A stretch of DNA of 64,000 bases from Candidatus Babelota bacterium. GTDB lineage: Bacteria > Babelota > Babeliae > Babelales > JABDEC01. The stretch spans positions 1-64,000 of the forward strand of contig JABDEC010000001.1 in NCBI GenBank assembly GCA_013287265.1, read 5' to 3'. The notes under the pieces were generated by a model. That model was not told the DNA's origin and ran no database searches. It worked only from the letters and a program-made list of their open reading frames with translations. This document shows, one piece after another, positions 16,829-25,872 of the stretch. How positions within the stretch are numbered: the stretch's first letter is position 1; each line of letters begins with the position of its first letter. Made by a program: the position numbers and the translations under genes.

Positions 16829-17266
16829 TTATAATCCACTCAATGCTAATGCATAATTAACTAACTCTGTAGCATCTAATTCACTTTTAATTTGACTGTA
16901 AATTAATCCCATTACCTTCCTTAGAAATTTTGGCGTATCCCCATAATATTTGATATCAAAGGCCATTTTTTGCGTATATTCATCCATTTTATTTTCTATT
17001 TCTTCAAATTTGCTTTTAAAGGACCTTCTTAAAGGCATATAATTTCTGTCTTGGTCGGGAATTTGAAGCCAACTAATCATTACGATTATATCATCTAAAA
17101 GTAATTTCTTATTTTTTAAATCCATTTTTTTAAATTCATCGCTTTCAATATTATTAAATATTTTAGATTGTTCTATTAGCTGACTTTCGGTTCCAATGAT
17201 CATTTTAATATTAATTAACATTAATATTGATGACAAAATTAATAAATTTTTTAATATATTCTTCAT
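16829..17266 (-). CDS. Secreted helical protein of unknown function
   Basis: 145 residues from ATG 17266, supported by AAGGAGAAG just upstream; the reading frame remains open seven codons further. The signal peptide MKNILKNLLILSSILMLIN is nearly the same as in the 16182 protein. The mature part is helical and charged with no cysteines, and shows no similarity to its neighbour. It is the first gene of a two-gene operon with 16182. Confidence 0.65.
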   Translation of the reverse strand: MKNILKNLLILSSILMLINIKMIIGTESQLIEQSKIFNNIESDEFKKMDLKNKKLLLDDIIVMISWLQIPDQDRNYMPLRRSFKSKFEEIENKMDEYTQKMAFDIKYYGDTPKFLRKVMGLIYSQIKSELDATELVNYALALSGL

Positions 17267-17268
17267 AA
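17228..17268. repeat. 41-bp signal-peptide segment, copy 2
   Basis: Second copy of the sequence at 16779-16819, in the same orientation and at the same position relative to the start codon. Confidence 0.9.
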
Positions 17269-17302
17269 CTTCTCCTTTTTGAATCAAACTCTAATTTATT
17301 TT

Positions 17303-17332
17303 AGCATAGCAAATAAGATTATTAAATTTCAA
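17303..17332 (-). promoter_or_regulatory. Predicted promoter of the 16829/16182 secreted genes
   Basis: Minus strand: TTGAAA (17332-17327), 18 bases, TATGCT (17308-17303), about 37 bases before the start. Confidence 0.5.
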
Positions 17333-17357
17333 TAATTTCAGTTTGAATTAATAAAAT

Positions 17358-18257
17358 ATGATGAATTTTTATAGAAATTTGCCTGTTTTAATCACTGGTG
17401 GAGCGGGTTTTATCGGTTCTCATTTAGCTGAAAATTTGGCTAATTTAGGCGCAAAAGTTACAATTTTGGATAATTTATCGTCAGGCAATGTTCAAAACCT
17501 TAAAAAGTTAAAGCGAAAAGTTAACTTTATTAATGGCGATATCAGGAATTTTGATAATTGTTTACAAGCGACAAAAGACATAAAAATTGTTTTTCACGCA
17601 GCAGCTTTAGTTTCTGTTCCTGAATCAATGCAAAATCCTCAACTTTGCCATGAAATAAATATAAATGGAACATTTAACTTATTAGAATCTGCAAGAATAA
17701 ATAATGTTGAAAAATTCATTTTTTCATCATCCTCAGCAGTTTATGGAAATAAAGAAGGAATTATTTTAGAAAATGATTCATGCAACCCTGCTTCAATTTA
17801 TGGTCTGTCAAAATTAATTGGCGAGCTTTATTGCAAAAAATATTTTGAATGTTTTGGCCTAAAAACAATTTCTTTAAGATATTTTAATGTTTATGGCGCA
17901 AGGCAAAACCCGAATGGCGAATATGCAGGAGTTTATGCAAAATTTATGCATTGCATAAAAAATAATAAACAAATAACAATTTATGGCGATGGTTTGCAAA
18001 CGCGTGATTTTATTTCTGTTGACCAAGTCGTAAAAGCAAATTTATCTTTTGCAATGCTGAATGGGGAATTAAATGGTCAGGCAATAAATATCGCTTCAGG
18101 AAAAAGTATTACTTTAATTGAACTTTTCGAGAAGTTAAAAGCAGAATTTCAAAATTATAAACAGGAAATTCAATTTAAACCTGCAAGAATTGGGGATATT
18201 AGGCATTCGCAAGCAGATTGTAGTAAATTTAAGAGACTAATTTTAAAAGAAATTTAA
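17358..18257 (+). CDS. NAD-dependent sugar-nucleotide epimerase/dehydratase
   Basis: 299 residues, extended SDR family. The glycine motif GGAGFIGSHLAENL and the catalytic YGLSK (YxxxK) are present, with SLRYFNVYGARQ and DFISVDQVV as in GalE/Gne/WbpP-type UDP-hexose 4-epimerases. It acts in the cytoplasm on UDP-sugars for surface polysaccharide. Slightly short at the C terminus. The exact substrate cannot be read. It may serve the same pathway as the 14815 flavoprotein and the ManB-like enzyme at 25873. Confidence 0.85.
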   Translation: MMNFYRNLPVLITGGAGFIGSHLAENLANLGAKVTILDNLSSGNVQNLKKLKRKVNFINGDIRNFDNCLQATKDIKIVFHAAALVSVPESMQNPQLCHEININGTFNLLESARINNVEKFIFSSSSAVYGNKEGIILENDSCNPASIYGLSKLIGELYCKKYFECFGLKTISLRYFNVYGARQNPNGEYAGVYAKFMHCIKNNKQITIYGDGLQTRDFISVDQVVKANLSFAMLNGELNGQAINIASGKSITLIELFEKLKAEFQNYKQEIQFKPARIGDIRHSQADCSKFKRLILKEI

Positions 18258-18305
18258 TTTTTTGTCTTTTTATACATTTTTCTATTCAATTATTTTTATC
18301 AATTA

Positions 18306-18889
18306 TTTTTTTATGCACTACTCGTGCAGAGGAAAGGCCTATGCGGCCAGCAGACAAGGGCCCTGGAAAAATATTTTTTATCCCTACGCGGGATGAGCGG
18401 CAAAGGACCTTCTCATCAAGGTCCTTTGCAATCCTGGATGCCATGGGCCTTTGGCCCCTTGGAACCCTTGCGCCTGATTCGCTACCATTCACCTTACTTA
18501 ACAAATCATAGTTTAATTTTCGATCAACCTACGGCTCAGATGCGAATATGGCGCGAGTGTACTTAACTTTAATATATTTTTTGATTATAAAATTACTCAT
18601 TCGCGCTCTTAATTTTGTGTTTGAGCCGAAGAGTGATAGAAAAGAAAATATTAAAAATTAAAGAATTACTGATTATAAAGAAAATTGAAAAAAGGCTCGT
18701 GGCCAAAATTCGAGCGCAAGGGTTCCAAGGGCGAAGCCATTGGTATTGGGGATCGACAAGGGGTTATAATACCAAACCCCTTGTCCTCTGCACGAGCAGT
18801 GCATAAAAAAATTAAATATAAATAAAAGATGCAAACCCCTTGTCCGCTGCCGCGTAGGAATTCCTTTGCCGCTATCCCGCGTAGGGATA
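18306..18889. repeat. Foldback element with interleaved inverted repeats
   Basis: Three arm pairs are visible. A (18306-18333) matches A' (18784-18811) inverted with one mismatch in 28. B (18379-18407) matches B' (18862-18889) with a one-base gap. C (18456-18473) matches C' (18714-18731) perfectly over 18 bases. A weaker ACGGCTCAGATGCGAAT / ATTCGC...TGAGCCG pair lies inside. The order is A-B-C-C'-A'-B', so A and B arms interleave. It is GC-richer than the surroundings and has no transposase. It could be a foldback or MITE-like element or a structured RNA. Confidence 0.8.
18401..18428. repeat. Perfect 11-bp hairpin inside the foldback element
   Basis: CAAAGGACCTT and AAGGTCCTTTG flank a six-base loop (CTCATC). 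It sits between arms B and C. No T-run follows, so it is not a simple terminator. Confidence 0.8.
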
Positions 18890-18902
18890 AATTAAATTAT
18901 TC

Positions 18903-18932
18903 TTGCTTTCTACCCCTTTTTTGTATTACAAT
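18903..18932 (+). promoter_or_regulatory. Predicted promoter of the 18974-20644 secreted operon
   Basis: TTGCTT, 18 bases, TACAAT. It starts 13 bases after the foldback element ends. Confidence 0.5.
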
Positions 18933-18973
18933 TAGCATATATTGATAGAAAATAACGGATTTAAGGAGTTTTT

Positions 18974-19378
18974 ATGAAATTCAAATTTTTGTCTTTAATT
19001 TTAATTTTTATGGTTTTTAATTTTAATTTTTTAGAATCATTTATTTTAAAAAATAACACTAAAGTTGAAATATCAGGTTATTATACCAAACATATTTCAG
19101 GAACTCCTCGATATGACGTTGTAAGATTTGCACTAAAACCTGCTGGCGAAAATGATAGTGAAGTTGAAATAACTTTAAGTCGAAGTGATGGAATTGGAAT
19201 TTGGCCTAAAAATCCAAAAAATATTAAATCATTTAGTTCTCAAAATAAATACACAAAAGATCAATTAAATAAAAAAGATTTAGTGATTTCATTTGTTCAA
19301 AAAGATGACGGCAGTATTGAAATAATTGCAAATAAAACTCCTGAAGATATAAAAAAAGAAGAAGGAAAAAAAGACTAA
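18974..19378 (+). CDS. Secreted beta-type domain protein, single domain
   Basis: 134 residues. After the signal peptide the mature part begins SFILKNNTKVEISGYY. Near its end KYTKDQLNKKDLVISF...SIEII aligns with DYSKQQLASDDLTLKI...SIKIV of the next protein. Alternating hydrophobic residues suggest beta strands. It is the first of three tandem paralogues. Ribosome site AAGGAG is present. No known family is recognised. Confidence 0.7.
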   Translation: MKFKFLSLILIFMVFNFNFLESFILKNNTKVEISGYYTKHISGTPRYDVVRFALKPAGENDSEVEITLSRSDGIGIWPKNPKNIKSFSSQNKYTKDQLNKKDLVISFVQKDDGSIEIIANKTPEDIKKEEGKKD

Positions 19379-19396
19379 TTTAAAGAAATGGATGTT

Positions 19397-20176
19397 ATGA
19401 AAATTAAATATTTTGCATTTTTAAGTTTAATAATTTTTAAATTCAATTTTATCGAATCATTTATTTTACATAATACACTTCAAGTTCCTGTGGAAATTAG
19501 TATTTCTAGAATAATAGGTGATCAAACTATAACATTAAGTAAACCGCTTGCATTACCTGCAAACGCTGCAATTAAAATAAATACGCAAAATATTCAATAT
19601 TTCAGATATTTAAATATAGAAGTTAAATTTTTGGATAACCTTAAAATTAATTTTTTAACAAATGATTATTCAAAACAACAATTAGCTTCAGATGATTTAA
19701 CATTAAAAATAATTCAAAACGGTCCAATGTCGATTAAAATTGTTGATAGTAGTAAAGAAATTCAAGAAGAACCTAAAGTACAACAAGAAAAAGCCACACA
19801 ATTTATAGTAGCAAATCAAACAAATGAAAATTATTTTGTTGAAATTGGATTTAAAAATAACCAGTTAATAATTCCATTAGGCGGTTTTGAATTACCAACA
19901 AACAATTATGTCTCTATTTATGAAATATTAAATAAATCGAAAATTTTTCCACGCCCGAACGATATTGATGAAAAATCAATGAAACGAGAATATTTGCCTA
20001 CAATTTCAATTGATATTTTTAAAAATGAAAAAGATTTTAAAGCTCATGAAAAACCATTAACCTCAGTACAAATTCGGGGCGAAAAATATTATTCAGATGC
20101 ATTTTATTCAATTATTTCTTCAAATAATGAAATAAAAATTGTCGAAAATTCAAATTTAAGGGAACACATTAAATAA
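19397..20176 (+). CDS. Secreted beta-type domain protein, two tandem domains
   Basis: 259 residues from ATG 19397. The DNA around this start (AAAGAAATGG...ATGAAAATTAAATATTT) matches the start of the 20198 gene, which supports it over the ATG three codons upstream. Two copies of the domain are visible: SFILHNTLQVPVEISI (about 20-115) and TQFIVANQTNENYFVEIGF (about 135-250). Each ends with a similar [DY]YS...SIKIV/EIKIV block. An internal duplication is likely. Function is unknown. Confidence 0.7.
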   Translation: MKIKYFAFLSLIIFKFNFIESFILHNTLQVPVEISISRIIGDQTITLSKPLALPANAAIKINTQNIQYFRYLNIEVKFLDNLKINFLTNDYSKQQLASDDLTLKIIQNGPMSIKIVDSSKEIQEEPKVQQEKATQFIVANQTNENYFVEIGFKNNQLIIPLGGFELPTNNYVSIYEILNKSKIFPRPNDIDEKSMKREYLPTISIDIFKNEKDFKAHEKPLTSVQIRGEKYYSDAFYSIISSNNEIKIVENSNLREHIK

Positions 20177-20197
20177 TTAAAGAAATGGGAAGGTTAT

Positions 20198-20644
20198 ATG
20201 AAAATTAAATATTTATTAATAATTTTTTTTATATTTATTAATTCAATTAATGCATTTTATATTAAAAACAAAACAAATTATCTTGTTAAATTTAAATTGG
20301 AACGTATGACATTAGGACAAGAAGAAATTGAAGTAATTAAAGAAAAAGATATTTTTCCTGGCAATATTGCAGAAATTATAATTCCAGAACAAAAGGAAAA
20401 TGAATTCTATAGATTTAGTTTTTACGTACCTGAATTAAATAACTTTAAGATTCCCGCTAACGAAACACTCAAGACAGAAAAAGATTCTAAAATTTCAATT
20501 ATTGATAAGTTATTAGAACTTCAAAAAGAAATAAGTAAGGCCGAAACTGGCTTATTTGATCCTCTGATAAAATTAATTGTTCAATTTGCAGCGAAAAATC
20601 CCGTTGAATTAATTCAGGATGATTATTCAATAAGCATAAAGTAA
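20198..20644 (+). CDS. Secreted beta-type domain protein with C-terminal helix
   Basis: 148 residues. The signal peptide is followed by AFYIKNKTNYLVKFKLER, the family opening. The C-terminal part differs from its paralogues and holds LFDPLIKLIVQFAAKNP, similar in spacing to LLSPSLINIISGYA in the 16182 protein. That segment is weakly F-box-like; this is inference. It is the last gene of the three-gene set. dnaJ follows after about 100 bp. Confidence 0.7.
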   Translation: MKIKYLLIIFFIFINSINAFYIKNKTNYLVKFKLERMTLGQEEIEVIKEKDIFPGNIAEIIIPEQKENEFYRFSFYVPELNNFKIPANETLKTEKDSKISIIDKLLELQKEISKAETGLFDPLIKLIVQFAAKNPVELIQDDYSISIK

Positions 20645-20747
20645 ATTTATTATTTAATATAAAAAAATTACTTTAATCGTTTAAAAAATCCCTTTTTTTA
20701 TGCTATTATAACTGTAAATATCGTCATTTTATTCGAATTTAATTAAT

Positions 20748-21881
20748 ATGGCACAACAAAAAAAAGATTATTACGAAGTATTAGGCGTTTCAAAAACTGC
20801 TTCACAGGATGAAATAAAATCAGCTTATCGCAAACTTGCTATGAAATATCATCCTGATAGAAATCCCGGAAATAAAGAAGCTGAGGAAAAATTTAAAGAA
20901 GCTGCGCAAGCTTATGAAATTCTTTCTGATCTTGAAAAGCGCAAAAAATATGATCAATTTGGCCATGCTGCTGAACAAGGTTTTGCCGGTGGGCCAGAAA
21001 TGAATATGGATGATATTTTTGCTAATTTTGGCGATATTTTTGAATCAATGTTTGGCGCCGGTTTTACAGGCCAAAAAAGAGGTAGAACAACGGGACCAAC
21101 CGCTCAACGCGGTCATGATCGACATAAAGAAATTACAATTACTTTAAAAGAAGCATTTGAAGGAACTAAAAAAGAAGTAAGTTATAGCAGAATGTTTCCA
21201 TGCGAAACCTGCAAAGGTCATGCAACAGCTCCTGGAACAAAAGCCGAAAGCTGTAAGCAATGTCATGGAACTGGACAGGTTACTTATAAACAAGGCTTTT
21301 TCATGTATTCACAAACTTGTAATGTTTGTGGCGGCCAAGGTTTTGTAGTTCCTCATCCGTGTCCAACTTGTCATGGTCAATCACGCAAACAAAAATTAGA
21401 TAAATTTACCGTTACAATTCCTGCCGGAATTTTTGATACGGCAGAATTAAGAGTAGCTGAAAAAGGTGATGCCGGGGTATTTGGAGGTCCTTCAGGTGAT
21501 TTATATTTGAAAATAAAAGTTATTCCTGATAAAAGATTTAAAAGAATCGGTGATGATATTGAATGTACGGTTTTATTAACTTATCCACAATTGGTATTTG
21601 GCAGCCAGATTGAAATAGAAAATATAGATGGATCAAAAGAATTAATCAAAATTCCAAAAGGTTGTCCGTCGGGTGAGAATTTAATTATTGCTGGCAAAGG
21701 ATTTCCAATGTTAAGATCTAAAACTAGAGGAAATCTTGTAATAATAACGAAATGTTATGTTCCTAAAAAATTATCAAATGAAGCTAAAGAAACGTTAAAG
21801 AAATTTTCGGAACAGGTTCCTGTTGATTTTGAAGAAAATTCAGGCTCAATTATCGGATTTTTCAAGAAATTTTTGGGGTAA
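20748..21881 (+). CDS. dnaJ: Chaperone protein DnaJ
   Basis: 377 residues, type I DnaJ. The J-domain holds the HPD motif (YHPDRNPG), followed by a Gly/Phe-rich stretch. Four zinc motifs follow ([32 protein letters not shown]), then the client-binding C-terminal domains. It stimulates DnaK ATPase. Neither dnaK nor grpE is adjacent, so it is a solo dnaJ. Full length and intact. Confidence 0.97.
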   Translation: MAQQKKDYYEVLGVSKTASQDEIKSAYRKLAMKYHPDRNPGNKEAEEKFKEAAQAYEILSDLEKRKKYDQFGHAAEQGFAGGPEMNMDDIFANFGDIFESMFGAGFTGQKRGRTTGPTAQRGHDRHKEITITLKEAFEGTKKEVSYSRMFPCETCKGHATAPGTKAESCKQCHGTGQVTYKQGFFMYSQTCNVCGGQGFVVPHPCPTCHGQSRKQKLDKFTVTIPAGIFDTAELRVAEKGDAGVFGGPSGDLYLKIKVIPDKRFKRIGDDIECTVLLTYPQLVFGSQIEIENIDGSKELIKIPKGCPSGENLIIAGKGFPMLRSKTRGNLVIITKCYVPKKLSNEAKETLKKFSEQVPVDFEENSGSIIGFFKKFLG

Positions 21882-21886
21882 AATTT

Positions 21887-22138
21887 TTAACTTCGTTTTT
21901 CTTGTGCTCTTACATTCTTTTTTGATTTAAAATAAAGATAAGTAAAATAACCAGCGCATAGAGCAAATGAGATTACAGTAGAATAAAGGTTAACGTTACT
22001 ATTTTCTGCACATTGAACCATTTCAGAAATATCGCCACCTTTAAGCCAACAATAATAATCTGCCATAGTTCCAGTTTGCGGCTTTGCTAAGAAAACAAAA
22101 GAGAGACTTAAAATTAATTTTAGAAATAATTTTTTCAT
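21887..22138 (-). CDS. Small membrane protein, signal peptide plus one helix
   Basis: 83 residues. The N-terminal signal peptide runs to about residue 20, a short Cys-containing loop (YYCWLKGGDISEMVQC) follows, then a second hydrophobic helix (about 53-70) and a Lys/Arg tail. It lies 15 bp downstream of sbcC on the same strand, so probably co-transcribed, although no link in function is evident. No family is recognised. Confidence 0.65.
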   Translation of the reverse strand: MKKLFLKLILSLSFVFLAKPQTGTMADYYCWLKGGDISEMVQCAENSNVNLYSTVISFALCAGYFTYLYFKSKKNVRAQEKRS

Positions 22139-22153
22139 AAATAATTCCTTTTT

Positions 22154-24856
22154 TTAACCCTGTTCCAACACTTTTACCTTGCTTCCTGCCGGCCCCTTTT
22201 CAACAAAAAAATGTACAGGAAATTGGTCTTTCATTGAATTTAAATGAGATACAATAATTATTTTAGCAAAATCATTTTGTATCTTATAAATAGATTCCAT
22301 TATATTTGAAAGACCTTCTTCGTCCTGTGAACCAAAACCTTCATCAATAATAAGTGTTTGCAAAGATGTTCCTGCGCGCCGCGCTAATAGTTTTGAAATA
22401 GCAATTCGCAGAGCAAAATCTATTCTGAAAGCTTCTCCTCCTGAAAACATTTCATAAGGTCTTATGCCTGCACCATCAGAAATTTTAATATCTAAAGTTT
22501 CTTTTGTACCACCCTTTTTTAAATCCCGCAAAGATTCTATTAAAATTTGAGACTGATTATCAGTTAATCTTGAAAGTAAATCATTGCATTCATTTTCAAT
22601 TTCCGGAATTGCATCTTCAATTAACAATGCCTGAATTCCATCTTTGCTTAATGCGATTGAAATTGCCTTAAAATCTTCAATAGATTCATCAATTTCTGAA
22701 ATTAATTTTTTTTGATTTTTATGTTGTTCAGCCAATTGTTCAATTTTTAATTTACGGCTTTCAAAACTACCTTTTTGCTGAAATAAATTCTCTTTCTTTT
22801 TTATTAATTCATTCATTGAATGTAAAAGTTTTTGTTCTTTATCATCTAATTCTTGTTCTTCATTTTTTAAAAATGAAAAATCCAATGATTTTTGATCTAA
22901 TTTTTTCAGATTAAGCTTAATTTTTTTAATCGATTCAAAAAATTGATAGATTTCATTCTTGATTTTATCTCTTTCTTGGATGAATTCACTCTTATTTTCA
23001 AAAATTGCAAAATTTTGTTCAATATCTTTTAATTTTTCATTGGCTTTTTTATGTTCTTCAGGATCATATAAAATATCATTTAATTTAACTTCTAATTCCT
23101 TTAAAATAGATGAAATTTTATCATATTCAGGATCATCAATTAAATTTTTATTTTGAATTTCAAGAAGCTGACCATTTTTTTCAGAAATTAGTTCAGTTGA
23201 ATCTTGTAAATTTTTTATTAATTCATTTTTATTTAAATTCAAAGATTTCATTTGAAAATTTATTTTTTCCTGATTTTTCTTTGAATCTATTAATTTAATC
23301 TGATTTAATTTATTGTTTTCAATAACTTTTTTTAAATTATCAATTTCCTGATGTTGAACCAATAAAATTTCTTTTAATTTCTGTATTATTTTAGAAATTC
23401 TTTTTAATCTGTGATTTAAAAATTTTTCCTGTTTTGTAAATTGTGATTTTAAAAACTTTTTTCTTGAAGCAGATAAATTTTGTTCACATAAAGGACAGCT
23501 GGGATTTTGTTCATCTACCGACAATTTTTGTTTTTGCTGCAAAGTTATTAATTCAGACTTTAAAAGGTTCCCTTTGGCTATTAATTGTTGGTAAAAATTT
23601 TTGCGTTTTTCAAATTGTTTTTCAATTTTTTCAAAATAATTTTCATCTAATTTCTTGATATTTATTTCAAATGATTCAATTTCTTTCTTTATATCTTCAG
23701 CTTCTTTTAAACATTCAATGATATTCTTATCGATTAATTTAATTTTTTCATTCAAATTTAAATTGTTGGCATTGATTCGTTCAATTTCAATTTTTTTTTC
23801 TTGAATTAACAAATTTTTTTGATTATTCAAAATATTAAATAATTTTTGTTCGTGTTCTTTTTGCTTTAGATAAAGCTCTTTTAATTCAAGTTTTTTTTCA
23901 AATTTAGATTGAAATTCTGAAATTATTTCAATTAAATTTAATTTTTTCTCTTTTAGAACTTTTTCTTCAGGAAAATTAATTAATTTAAGATGAAAATTTT
24001 TCCATTTTGAATAAAGTGAAAGTAATAGTTCAACTTTTTTATCTTTTTCCTCTTTTAAATTCTTTAATTGCAATTCAATCAATTGAAATTCATTTAATTT
24101 ATTTAAAAAATTTTTTTTCTTAATTTCCAGTTCATTTTTTTCATTAACAAAGGCAACTTCCAAATCAGAAATGTTCTTTATTTCCGAATTAATTAATATT
24201 AAGTTACTTAATATTTCATCACTGGTGGAAAATTCCTTTTCAATGTGTTCCTGTACTTTTAAAATTCCATCTTTTTCAATTAACTGTTGTCTGACTTTTT
24301 CAAAAGCCGACTTTCTTAAATTTTCATATTTGTTTAATCCCAAAATATTGGCCAAAATCTCTTTTCTGTCTTTTGGAGATTTTTTTGAAAATTCATTAGA
24401 GCTTCCCTGTCGCAAAAAAGCTGAATTGCAAAATGAATCATAATTTAAATTAATCATTGATTCAATTTTATCTTGTGTTGCTCTAATTGTTTTATCAGTT
24501 AAAGCAATCAATTTTTCATTATGTTCAAACATTCCAAATTCTAAAAGGGCATAAGGTTTGCCATAAGCAAATGTAAATTCTCTGCGCACACGATATTTAC
24601 TTTTATTTACTTCAAAATCAAAAATAACAATCATATGTCTTTGACCAAGGCGCAATAAACCATGATCAGCCTTGCCGGTCCCAGTTGTTTTGCGGGCTTC
24701 TCCCCAAATTGCCCAAGTCATTGCATCAAGAAGTGAAGATTTTCCGTGACCATTTTTGCCTGAAAGACAAATTAAATTATATGGTTGAAAATCTATTTCC
24801 TGCAATTCTGAACCATAACTTAAAAAATTTTTGATTTGTAATTTGAGAGGAATCAT
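22154..24856 (-). CDS. sbcC: Rad50/SbcC-type DNA repair ATPase
   Basis: 900 residues. The N-terminal Walker A is GKNGHGKSS (about residue 34). Long coiled-coil arms flank a zinc hook CPLC (about residue 450). The ABC signature FSGGEAFR (about 805) and Walker B LIIDEGFGS (about 837) follow. Normally it partners the SbcD/Mre11 nuclease in double-strand-break and hairpin processing. No sbcD is next to it. It is the longest protein in the window and appears intact. Confidence 0.9.
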   Translation of the reverse strand: MIPLKLQIKNFLSYGSELQEIDFQPYNLICLSGKNGHGKSSLLDAMTWAIWGEARKTTGTGKADHGLLRLGQRHMIVIFDFEVNKSKYRVRREFTFAYGKPYALLEFGMFEHNEKLIALTDKTIRATQDKIESMINLNYDSFCNSAFLRQGSSNEFSKKSPKDRKEILANILGLNKYENLRKSAFEKVRQQLIEKDGILKVQEHIEKEFSTSDEILSNLILINSEIKNISDLEVAFVNEKNELEIKKKNFLNKLNEFQLIELQLKNLKEEKDKKVELLLSLYSKWKNFHLKLINFPEEKVLKEKKLNLIEIISEFQSKFEKKLELKELYLKQKEHEQKLFNILNNQKNLLIQEKKIEIERINANNLNLNEKIKLIDKNIIECLKEAEDIKKEIESFEINIKKLDENYFEKIEKQFEKRKNFYQQLIAKGNLLKSELITLQQKQKLSVDEQNPSCPLCEQNLSASRKKFLKSQFTKQEKFLNHRLKRISKIIQKLKEILLVQHQEIDNLKKVIENNKLNQIKLIDSKKNQEKINFQMKSLNLNKNELIKNLQDSTELISEKNGQLLEIQNKNLIDDPEYDKISSILKELEVKLNDILYDPEEHKKANEKLKDIEQNFAIFENKSEFIQERDKIKNEIYQFFESIKKIKLNLKKLDQKSLDFSFLKNEEQELDDKEQKLLHSMNELIKKKENLFQQKGSFESRKLKIEQLAEQHKNQKKLISEIDESIEDFKAISIALSKDGIQALLIEDAIPEIENECNDLLSRLTDNQSQILIESLRDLKKGGTKETLDIKISDGAGIRPYEMFSGGEAFRIDFALRIAISKLLARRAGTSLQTLIIDEGFGSQDEEGLSNIMESIYKIQNDFAKIIIVSHLNSMKDQFPVHFFVEKGPAGSKVKVLEQG

Positions 24857-24927
24857 TAAAATAAGAGATTAATCAAAAAATAAATTATTTACTGCAAAAT
24901 AATATCAGTAAAAAATTATTCATTCAA

Positions 24928-25722
24928 TTAAACAACTATTTTTGGCAAGATTAATTCAGTAATTTGTTTTTCATCTGGAAAATTTTTATCTTTATGCGGA
25001 CCACTTATGTCTTTAATGGTAAGTTGATATAAAATCATATAAAAATAACGAATAACTTTTACTTTAAATAATTTATTTAAATAGAAATCTTTTGATTCTT
25101 TGCCAATTTTTTCAATTTGTTCATAAATTTTATCTTTTAAAATTTTTACAATATTTCCTAGTTTATACTGTGGTTTAATTCTCAAATTTTTAATTGTTTC
25201 ATTTAATAAATCAAGAATTTTATTATAATATTTATAAATCAACATTCCGCTAGCTCTTATCTGTTTTAATTTTTCAATTTCATTTTTAAAAATAACAATT
25301 TGCTCTAGATAATCATCTAATTCAAGTTTTAATTTCAATATTTCCCGGTTTATATCCTGACTTATTAATCCTTGCTCATCAAAAATTTTTTTCTTTTGAA
25401 GTTCTTTGGCTTCAATTTTTTTTGCGTGTTGATGAGCTTTTCTAATATTTGAATTGGCTCTATTTCTTAATTCTTCAATATTTTCTTCAGCAATATCAAT
25501 TTGATTATTAAGCTGTTTGATAGTTATTACTAAATCCAAACTTGCAATTGAATAATAAATGAAATGAAAAAAGTGATTTTTTTCTTCATTAGATTTTAAA
25601 TTTATACTTTTATAAAAATCATTTGCTAATGCTGTTATTTTAGTTTTAATATTAGATGGCAACTCTAAGCTGTAAAGCTGATGTATAAATAAAACATTTA
25701 ATAAAAGTATAATTTTTTTCAT
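24928..25722 (-). CDS. Secreted coiled-coil protein
   Basis: 264 residues. Signal peptide of about 18 residues (ends near LYSLELPSN). The central part (about 75-165) is a Lys/Glu/Ile/Leu-rich coiled coil. There are no cysteines in the mature part. A single-gene transcript with promoter at 25752-25781. It lacks lipobox or membrane anchor, so it is periplasmic or exported. Function is not recognised. Confidence 0.65.
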   Translation of the reverse strand: MKKIILLLNVLFIHQLYSLELPSNIKTKITALANDFYKSINLKSNEEKNHFFHFIYYSIASLDLVITIKQLNNQIDIAEENIEELRNRANSNIRKAHQHAKKIEAKELQKKKIFDEQGLISQDINREILKLKLELDDYLEQIVIFKNEIEKLKQIRASGMLIYKYYNKILDLLNETIKNLRIKPQYKLGNIVKILKDKIYEQIEKIGKESKDFYLNKLFKVKVIRYFYMILYQLTIKDISGPHKDKNFPDEKQITELILPKIVV

Positions 25723-25751
25723 TTATAACCCTTTTTTGCTAATTATTACTA

Positions 25752-25781
25752 ATTGTAATTAGTTTATTCTATAAAAGTCAA
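25752..25781 (-). promoter_or_regulatory. Predicted promoter of the 24928 secreted gene
   Basis: Minus strand: TTGACT (25781-25776), 18 bases, TACAAT (25757-25752). Confidence 0.55.
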
Positions 25782-25872
25782 TATTTTGTTAGCTTTTTTA
25801 AAAATTAGTTAAATTACAAAGATTTTTATATATCCTAAAATAAGATTATTTAATTTTTAGAAAGAATAACCA

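Larger units (their letters stand above)
18258..18973. other. 716-bp intergenic region holding a foldback element and a promoter
   Basis: No convincing gene. The open frames of 63-80 codons in it lack ribosome sites and are explained by the GC-richer inverted repeats. See the foldback element (18306-18889) and the promoter at 18903-18932. Confidence 0.75.

Noticed and set aside
18286-18806. Open frames of 63-80 codons inside the foldback region on both strands
   Set aside because: No ribosome sites, no signal peptides or domain-like composition; explained by inverted repeats of higher GC content.
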